In this document: one piece after another, positions 24,440 through 33,800 of the stretch | Layout of the letters: each line of letters starts with the position of its first letter | Position numbering within the stretch: the first letter of the stretch is position 1 | Source of the DNA: Manis javanica | Taxonomy: Eukaryota; Chordata; Mammalia; Pholidota; Manidae | Direction: 5' to 3' | DNA length: 64,000 bases | Assembly (NCBI RefSeq): GCF_040802235.1 | Contig: NC_133157.1 | Span: forward strand, 36,794,501 to 36,858,500 | Position numbers and translations under genes: made by a program | Notes under the pieces: model-generated | Databases searched by the model: none | Seen by the model: the letters and a program-made list of their open reading frames with translations, nothing else | What the model was told of the DNA's origin: nothing

Positions 24440-24834
24440 CATTTCGGCCTTTTAGTTGCTATCCGAGAGAGGAAGTGAGGAAGAAGCGACAGCCAGGATA
24501 CCGGCAGGTTTCCGGTCTGGTGTCGCAAAAAGACCGTAAATCGGAGAACCCTGTTTGGTTCCTCCCCCATAATGGGAGGCCCTGGAGAGTGACAGAAACC
24601 AGTGGCGAGGGACTCATCAGAAACTCACCCAATGGCTCTGGAGCTGGGCGGAGTCCGACAGCACGTGGCTAGCGGCTCCGGAGCCTGGGACCTCAGCACG
24701 TCTGCGGCGGCAACTTGGTCGGGGCCGCGGGAGCACTGTCGAGGAGTTCGACAGTTCCGCCGATGTGGGAAGTTGTGCCGAGCACTTGGGCTTTTTAAAT
24801 CCGGAGTTTGGGAGCGAGACCTGGACCGGGAGGG
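24440..24834 (+). promoter_or_regulatory. NOL6: NOL6 CpG-island promoter and 5' UTR
   Basis: GC content and CpG frequency rise from about 24.44 kb and fall after about 25.0 kb. A perfect CACGTG E-box lies at 24662-24667, about 170 bases upstream of the start codon. Such sites bind MYC/MAX or USF and are frequent in ribosome-biogenesis promoters (established knowledge). A short upstream ORF, ATG at 24763 to TAA at 24796-24798 (11 codons), would be in the 5' UTR if transcription starts upstream of it. No TATA box is evident. The exact start is unknown. Confidence 0.7.
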
Positions 24835-27800
24835 ATGCAGGCGGCGCCTGCGGGAGAGCACCATCGCGGAGCTGCTGGGGAACCGGAGGTGGGTGGAAGG
24901 AGCCGTTGGGGAGGAAGGAAAGCTTAACGTGCTGGAGGCGGCAGAGCCCGACAGCTTACCGGCGAGGGGCTCGACGGCGGTGATCCCTAAGGAGCCCCAT
25001 TCCTCCCGATGCTTCCCGCCTGGGGCACTGTGACACTCGGGGCGTGCTAAGGGAAATGGAACCGTTATTTGCATAGAAGCAGTAAAGCCTGTTGAGCTTC
25101 TCCTTCGGGAGCTCTGCACTTGGAAATTTAATAGAGCCTCGCGGCTTAAGGCATTTCTCTGACCAGGAAACGTTTGGCGCAATCTTCCTTCATACTGTGC
25201 TCAGTTCTGTATTCCTCATTGTAACGGAGGGCACATGGTGGCTCTGGGACCGTGGAGTGGAGCAGGCCCAGGGCTGTAGGAGAGGTGGTTTGGGATCCCG
25301 CAGACCAAGGTGTGAAGTCTGCTCACAGTATAGCCATACCAACTGTGGAAACTCGAGCTCAAGGGACTTCCATCAAGTGTCCGTTTTCTACTGGGATCAT
25401 TGTGAAAATTGAATAATTTAAGGAGTATATCCTGCAGAACCGGTAAATTTAGCTCTCCAAGCACTTAATGTATACTGGTGCAATCTGCAGTCAGGGCTTG
25501 TTAGCGTGGGTGGAACTTGACAGGCTTTGGATAGAACAAAAGCGGAGGTAGCATTGCCAAGTCCCAGGACTAACCCAGCAGAAGAGGAGGATCCCTGATA
25601 TATGGTTTCTGGGAATATAAAGATCTCAGGCATTGCTTAGGGCAGGGTCCAGTCATTTGCTACTCCTACTAACTCTAAGCAGAGGTCCGTGCTTGTGCTA
25701 TCAGGTAGACAAGAAGCCCTCAACTCAAGTAGTTTTCAGTCTAGAGCTCCATAATGTTCTTTTAAGTAATGATTAGTCTGGGTTTTACAGTCTTGATTCC
25801 CATTCAAAAGAGAGACCAGGAGCCAGTGAAGCCTCTGCCTACACCCTATCATGGTGGCACTTCAGGCAGGGATGCTAGATGTCTATGATCTCACACTGGC
25901 TTTCCCTCTTACTGGCTACAGGTAATGCAGCCAGCTCCGAAAGGCACAGGCAAGGTGGGGAAGAAAGAATCCTCAAAGAAGCGTACAGTGGCTAGGTCTC
26001 TAGTGGAGGGCCTGCTGCAGCCAGTGAAGCTCAGCCCAGCAGAACTGTACAAGGAGCCTACCAATGAAGAGCTGAATCGCCTTCGGGAGACTGAGAGTCT
26101 GTTCCACTCCAGTTTGCTTCGTTTACAGGTACTGTTGGGTGGCTGGGGCTTGGGTTAGAGGGGTGGGACTGGGACCCTGAGGCTAAAGGACTTTCCCCTG
26201 TCTCTTCTTGCAGGTAGAAGAGCTACTAAAGGGAGTGAGGCTGCCAGAGAAGAAGAAGGAGCGGATTGATGCTTTCCTACGGGAAGTCAACCAACGGGTC
26301 ATGCAGGTGCCCTCAACTCTTGAAACAGAGGTAAAGCAGGTAGTGTGAGGTACTGGAAAGCCCAGAAGAGGTCCTCAGTGTGGGCATCTGAAACAGGCCT
26401 TGCTATTCTCTGGAGGGGTTGGGGTGCTAGGGAGCTCATTTTCACTACCAGGAGACTAAGCTGGGAGTGTGGTCAATCACATACATGTTCATTCATTCAG
26501 CAAACACATGCCTTGCAGGAGTTGTGTTCTTAGATAAGGGAACAAAACAGCCTATGTTTTATGTTATGGACAACAGATAATAAGTGTGACAAGTAATCTA
26601 AATGTTGACAATGTTAGAAGATAGTAAGCACTATGGAAAAAGGAAAAAATAGGATAGGGTAAGGGGATTGTGGGAATATTAAGGATGGAAGTGGTTTGCA
26701 GTTTTAAATAGAGGTTGAGGTAGGCCTTACTGAAGTGACATTTGGGTGAAAAGTTGAAGGAACTGAATTAGCCTTACAGATATCCAAGTGAGGAAGAGCA
26801 TTCCAGGAAGGGGAAACAGTCAAGGGAAAAGCTCAAAGCCATGAGTTGGTCTGGTACGTTCCTTGGAATGAATGAGGGGTAGAAGGAAATGAATTCAGAA
26901 AGGGAATGGAGGAAGAGGGTACTTCAGGCAGGCCTTATGTACCAAAACAAGGACTTTGGCTATTGCTCTGGATGAAACAGGGAACTTCTGCAGGGTTTGT
27001 TTGTTTTGTTGTCGAGCAGTGATGTGCTCTAACTTCAGTTTTAAAAAGTTCACTCAGGCTATTGTGTTGAAAGTAAAACATCAAGAGACAAAGGTGAAAT
27101 CAGGGAGACTAGTTAGGAACCTATTGCGCAGTGATCCACTGAAAAATAGTGGTGGGTCAGACTAGGAAAGAGAATAGAAAAGTGGTCAGAATATCCATCA
27201 TATCATAGACAAATATTCACAAATGCCTAGGGTGCCTAAATGGTTTTCTTGGCTTCACTGGAGATGGATGGTAATTATAGATTTGCTTTGTTTATGTCAC
27301 CATATTCCTATTATGTTAATATGTGTGTGCAAATTAGTTAGTAGTTTAAAACCTATACATACTTAAGGTACTCTACATAATCAATCCTCCCATGTTTCCT
27401 TCCATATGCTACATCTATAGCTTTTCTTCTTTCTTCCTAATTACAACCCTTAAATAGAATTCGTGCCTCATATCGAATTTACCGAGTATCATAATTCCTC
27501 CAGGTGGTAAAGATACCTCGAGACAAGTGCTGGGCATAGAAGCCACAGGGCATAAATCTGCAAAGAAGTAAAAAGCTAACCATTTCAAACAATATGGCTT
27601 CTCTCTCACTTACCAATTTTACATTTCCCTGTATGGCCCCGGAAGATGACTGGTTAGCCAGAGACGGGTAAGATTCCTCAAGGGAGGAACAACCTAAGAC
27701 AGGCACAGTCGCAGGGGGACCATCGGGTGAAAATTTGGGGATCAACAGAGGTGAGGCTCAGAACCTCACCCCCCCCGCTTTGAGAGAAATCTTCTGCATC

Positions 27801-30800
27801 CGTGGATGTCTTACTGCCCTTGTCTAGCCTGGATTAATACTTGGTCCATAGGCACACACCTGATCATCTGATCATCTACATTTGCCCTCTTACAGCACTA
27901 AACTGTGTTTTCTACCTTTATCTTGAATCTACCTACCACTTCAGCATTTTATTAAAAATAAAAATAATAATAATAATAATAAAGGGAGAAATGTGGGATC
28001 AACATATAAATCACGTACAAAAATCAAACGAATATTCATATTTGACCTGATTGTTTATAGGTCATAATGCGTGATCAAAACTGAAAGTTTCTGTGATGAA
28101 TGCCCTTGTACTGTTCACCATGTAAGAATTTATTCACTATGTAAGAATTCACTCACCATGTAAGAACTTGTTCGTTATGCTTCAGAAGATTGGAGACTGA
28201 CAAGAATTAGGCTTGAGATGGATTAATGATTGTACATTGAGCATTGACCCCCCTATACTGAATTTTATTGTTGTTAACAACCATTTGATCAATAAATATG
28301 AGAGATGCCCTCTCAAAAAAAAAAAAAAGGAAAAGAAAAGTGGTCAGGGTCTGGATACCTTTTGAAAGTAAAATGGGAGCTCTTGTCAGGGATAAGTCAA
28401 GGTGATTTAAATGATTTTGGCATGAGCAAGTAGTGTGGAGTTGCCTTAATAGGGGAGGCATGTTTATAGGAAGATCAAGAGTTTGGTGCCAAACATGTTG
28501 ATGTGTTGAATTTGAGATGTCTACTAGACATCAAGGGGACATGTTAGTAAGACAATCAAATCAATATATATCGCTGTCACTGTCTCTGTTCCCACAGCTG
28601 ACTGATCAGGCATGGCTCCCGACTGGGGTTCGAGTTCCTCTCCATCAAGTACCTTATACTGTGAAGGGCTGTTTCCGCTTCCTGCCCCCAGCCCAGGTCA
28701 CTGTTGTGGGCAGCTACCTCCTGGGTACCTGCATCCGGCCGGACGTCAATGTGGATATGGCCCTGATCATGCCCAGGGTGAGGTTCAGAGTTTAGGGGAT
28801 AGAGAGGCCTGCCACTTCACTCTCACAAATCCCTGGGTTCCTCCCTCTCTCCCACCTGCCACTTGCCAGGAGATTAAAATCAAATTCTAAGTCAAAAGAA
28901 CAGACCACTGCACTTGTCCTGAGGGCAGCTTAGATATGCCCTTCCTTATGCCTGCTGCCCCTTTGGAACTTTGCCCCTTCATCTGAAAGTAGGTGTGTTG
29001 CTTGCCTTGGCTCAGGTGCTCTGGCCAGCAGAGAACCCCTGGGGTTGCCACTCTCACTTTGGCTTCATCTTGGCCCCCAAGCTCTCTAATGCTTTTGTCT
29101 CTGATCATCTCTCTCCTCCTGACCTCCCCCAGGAGATCCTACAGGACAAGGATGGGCTGAACCAGCGCTACTTCCGCAAGCGTGCTCTCTACCTAGCCCA
29201 CTTGGCTCACCACCTGGCCCAAGACCCTGTCTTTGGCAGTGTTCGCTTCTCCTTCACCAATGGCTGCCACCTGAAACCATCCCTGTTGCTGCGGCCGCAT
29301 GGTGGGAGACACACACTGGGCTGGGGGCACAGTATGAGGTGACAAATCTGGTGGGGAAGGCACAGGGCCCTCAAGTCCAAGGTGAGAGGCTTGTGTCTCA
29401 AGTTTGAGAGGGAGGGTATAAGGACCTCAAGTTCTGTGATGGGAAGGCATGGGCTCTCAAGTAGGAGTGAAGGGGTGGTACAGGGGCCCCTCTGGCCCAG
29501 GGAAATACAGGGTCTCAGCACTCCTTGTCTCCCACCCCAGGGAAGGATGAGCGCCTGGTCACTGTGCGTCTGCATCCATGCCCTCCACCTGACTTCTTCC
29601 GCCTATGCCGCCTGCTGCCATCCAAGAACAATGTGCGCTCTGCGTGGTACCGAGGGCAGAGTCCTCCAGGGGATGGTGAGCAGGCACTGGTATCAAGATG
29701 GAGCTAGAGGGAAGGGTATTGTGGGGACTTCTCTCATGGCTCCCCCTTTCGTCCCACAGGTAGCCCAGAGCTCCCCACCCCTCACTATAACACATGGGTC
29801 CTACAGGACACAGCCCTCGAGTCCCATGTGCAGCTGCTATCAACCATGTTAGGCTCAGCCTTGGGGCTGAAAGATGGTGTGATACTTTTGAAGATCTGGC
29901 TGCGGCAGCGGGAATTGGACAAGGTGAGCTGAAAGTGGCCCAGCTTCCTTTCCTTGCTGAGTGGTGAGCTGCGTCTGAGCTCGGGCCTCTCTCTCCATCT
30001 CTCTTTCAGGGCCTGGGAGGGTTCAGCGGGTTTCTTGTCTCCATGTTGGTTGCCTTCCTCGTGTCCACACACAAGATCCACACCACCATGAGTGGCTACC
30101 AGGTCCTGAGAAGCGTCTTGCAGTTTCTAGGTGAGGTGGCTAGACTCGGAAAGACCAAGCGTTCCAGTCTCCTGGGGATCCTCCCATCACATCGGGGATC
30201 ATTTGGCTTCTTGCCTTCAGACAGATGAACAAACTGAATTCCAAACTGAATCCTGGAGGCAGGATGTCATTAGGGCTGGGTCACCAGGGAGAGGGATACC
30301 TTCTGACACTCCCACCTTCTCTGGTTCACTTCAGCCACCACAGATCTGACTGTCCATGGGATCAGTTTATGTCTCAGCTCAGATTCCTCCTTGGTGAGTG
30401 GGGCCGGGCTGAGTCTGGGCAAGGAGATCCAAAGGTAAGGCCCCAACCTTGACTGGCTCCTCTCTGCCCCACAAAGCCAGCCCTGGCCGACTTCCACCAG
30501 GCTTTCTCTGTGGTGTTCCTGGACCCCTCAGGCCGGCTCAACCTCTGTGCTGATGTCACTGCCTCCACTTACCACCAGGTACCAATGGTCCCCCATTCCT
30601 GGGTTTTCCCAGATGTCCCAGCCCAGACTCTGTCCATTTGCCAGCACCAGAACCTCAGAAAGTCCTCTCCAAAAAACTTAAATCAGGCAGGTCTTTTGAT
30701 CTGAGCCCTCGGGTAAAGGAGGGGAGGGGTGCATTGGTGGTGGTCTCACAGCTGGGTTCCCTCCGTGCCCTGTGGTCCCAGGTGCAGCATGAGGCACAGT

Positions 30801-33800
30801 TGTCGATGGCGTTGCTGGACAGCAAAGCTGATGATGTATTCCAGCTGCTGTTGATGACTCCCAAACCTATGATTCGGACTTTTGACCATGTCCTGCAGTA
30901 AGTTTAGGGTGAGGGGATGTCAGTGAGTCCTGTTGCCCTGGGGCTACAGTGATGGAACAAAGGTCCTCAGTTGGTGCTCTGATCTTGGTTGAGGGGGCAG
31001 GTGGTGATACTTGGGGCCAGCAGTACCTGATTTCCCCTTTGGTCCTCTGTGCCTCCCCTAGTCTCCATCCACTGAGTCGCCTGCAGGCAGCATGCCACCG
31101 GCTGAACCTGTGGCCAGAGCTGCAGGACCATGGTGGGGACTATGTCTCAGCTGCTTTGGGTCCACTAACCACCCTCCTGGAGCAGGGCCTGGAGTCCCGG
31201 ATACACCTGCTGGCCCACTCTCGGCCCCCAGTCTCAGAGGTGAGGTGATGTGGGTTGGGGAATTTGTGGGTCTGAGCAAGACTGGATCCAGGGTCCCAGG
31301 GGATACAAACACACCATCTCTCTGGCTAGATCTTTCAAACTAGCTCGAAAGTGGATTTCTAGATCAAGCTGGGAGATTCTGGGGTTGAGCTCAGCCTTTC
31401 TATATCCTACAGTGGGATATCAGCCAGGACCCACCGAAGCATAGAGACTCTGGGCCCCTGACCCTGGGATTGCTCCTCCGACCTGAGGGCCTTACCAGTG
31501 TCCTCGAGCTGGGTCCAGAGGCCGACCAGCCCAAGGTGAGGAGACCTGGGGTCTGGGAGTGATTTGGCCCTGTCTTGGGAAGTCCAGCCGGTGCGCTGGA
31601 AGGAGTTGGATGGATAGTCCTCGTGCCACCTGTATTGAGGCCTGTCAAGGAAATTCTCACAGAGTCCGCCTTTGTTGATCTCGCCCACCACCCCTTCTCC
31701 TTAGGCATCTGACTTCCGGCAGTTCTGGGGATCTCGCTCGGAGCTTCGGCGTTTCCAGGATGGAGCTATTCGGGAAGCTGTGGTCTGGGAGGCAGCCTCT
31801 ATGGCCCAAAAGCGCCTTATTCCCCACCAGGTCGTCACCCACCTCTTGGCACTGTGAGTGTCTGCATCTGGATGCCAGAGATAACTGTGGCCTGGGGAAC
31901 CTTTTGGGAGGGTCTGGCCCAAGCTTTTGGGGTGAGCAGTTCACATCCAGCAGCTCACTGCATAGCTCCCAATTGACCACCAGTATGTCTGTGCCCCTTT
32001 TCCAGCCATGCTGACATCCCAGGTACCTGTGTCCGTTATATGGGGGGCCTCCTGGATGCACTGATCCAAGGCCTTAAAGAGGTAAGGGCTCTGGGTCAGG
32101 ACTAGGGTTAAACTAGGAAATGTGAAGTAGTCTGTGTGGCCTGGTTGGGTTGTGGGTGCAGAGCCCTTACCGCCTCAGCCAGGCTGCATTTCCTGGAATG
32201 TCCAGCAGAGGGGGCACTGGCTCCGCAGCAGCCTGAACCCTGGTGGAATCCCAGATGGTGGTGGAGGGGGCTCTGCAGGGGCTGGCCTGCTGACTCTCTT
32301 CTTCCTGTCAGACCTCCAGCACCGGGGAAGAGGCCCTAGCAGCGGCGGTGCGTTGCTATGATGACCTCAGCCGTCTGCTGTGGGGGCTGGAAGGTCTCCC
32401 GTTGACTGTGTCTGCTGTACAAGGAGCACACCCAGTGCTGCGCTACACTGAGGTGAGGTGCAAGATGGGAGGAAGCCCTTTCTGTTTAGTGACCTCTAAC
32501 TTCTGCTCCACTTACCCAATATCGCCCTTTCCCACTCCTGACAGCATTCCCCCCAGTCCTGGCCCCATTCTCAGCCCCACTTCTTCTATAGGTGTTCCCA
32601 CCAACCCCAGTCCGGCCAGCCTACTCGTTCTACGAGCACCTCCGAGAGCGGGCCTCACTGTTGCCCCGGACCGACAAACCCTGTCCAGCCTATGTGGAGC
32701 CCATGACTGGTGAGCGGGCATTTGAGAAGGGATGAGAGGGATTGTTGCCACTCCAGGCTGCAGTCTGAGACCTTTCTTCTTTCCAGTGATATGTCACCTG
32801 GAGGGCAGTGGTCAGTGGCCACAGGATGCGGAGGCCATACGGCGAGTCCGAGCTGCCTTCCAGCTACGCCTCGCAGAGCTGCTGACACAGCAGCACGGAC
32901 TGCGGTGCCATGCCTCAGCCATGCACACTGATGTCCTCAAGGTTAGTCTGGTGTAGGGCAAGGATACCCTCAGACAGGAAGGGGACAAGGGCGTCAGGGT
33001 GCCCCAGGACAACATGTATCGCCTGTTCCATACCCTCTTGCAACAGGATGGGTTTGTGTTCCGGATTCGTGTGGCCTATCAGCGGGAGCCCCAGATCCTG
33101 AGGGAAATGCGGAGCCCTGAGGGAATGATCTCACTGAGGGACACGCCCACCTCCCTCTGTCTAGAGAAGGACACCAGGCAGTTGCCCCTGCTCACCAGTG
33201 CCTTGCATGGGTATGCCCACTTGAATAGACTCTTCTGTCTGTAGACCCTTTCCTGCTCCCATTCTGCTCTCCTGCTGCCTGTCTCTCTGGAAGGTCAGGT
33301 GGTATATTAGGGATATGAGTTCTAGAGTCAGGTAAGTTCTAGAATCCTGGTTCTGCCACTTCATTGGTTATGTGTCCCTTTGGGCAGAATTCCCTCCCAT
33401 ACTTAATTTTTCTCATCTATAAAGTGGGAATAATATTAGCACCAATCTACTGGGGCATTAGTTAGGAGAATGTGAGATTATTCACATAAGGCCTTAACAC
33501 AGAGGCCAACAGTGGGTAAAGCCTGAATAAATAGTGGCAGTGGGGCTAAAACACTGTTCTTGGGCTGAGTGCCTGGGTCTCTTTGCCACTCTCCTCTCCC
33601 CGACAGACTCCAACAGCAGCACTCAGCCTTCTCTGGTGTGGCTCGGTTGGCCAAGCGGTGGGTACGTGCCCAGCTTCTGGGTGACGGGTTCACTGATGAG
33701 AGCCTGGACTTGGTGGCTGCTGCCCTTTTCCTGCACCCTGAGCCCTTCACTCCTCCCAGGTGACTGCCTGCACCTTTCCCCTTGCCAGAAAGTTCCTCCT

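Larger units (their letters stand above)
26485..28555 (-). mobile_element. L2 LINE fragment in NOL6 intron 3, split by a later insertion
   Basis: Reversed L2 sequence runs 26485-27189 ('ttcattcattcagcaaacac', 'aggccttactgaagtgacat', 'aagagcattccaggaagggg', 'gactagttaggaacctattg'). It resumes at 28334-28555 ('ggtctggataccttttgaaa', 'ttgagatgtctactagacat'). The two halves join at 'agaaaagtggtcag', which occurs at both borders of the intervening 1.1-kb insert. Confidence 0.8.

Noticed and set aside
24602..25033. 143-codon open frame over the NOL6 promoter
   Set aside because: It reads NOL6 exon 1 in the wrong frame and runs through its splice donor. The real exon is 24835-24888.
27479..27745. 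Minus-strand 88-codon frame in the NOL6 intron 3 insert
   Set aside because: It is antisense to the retroposed element, resembles no protein I recognise, and is a chance frame.
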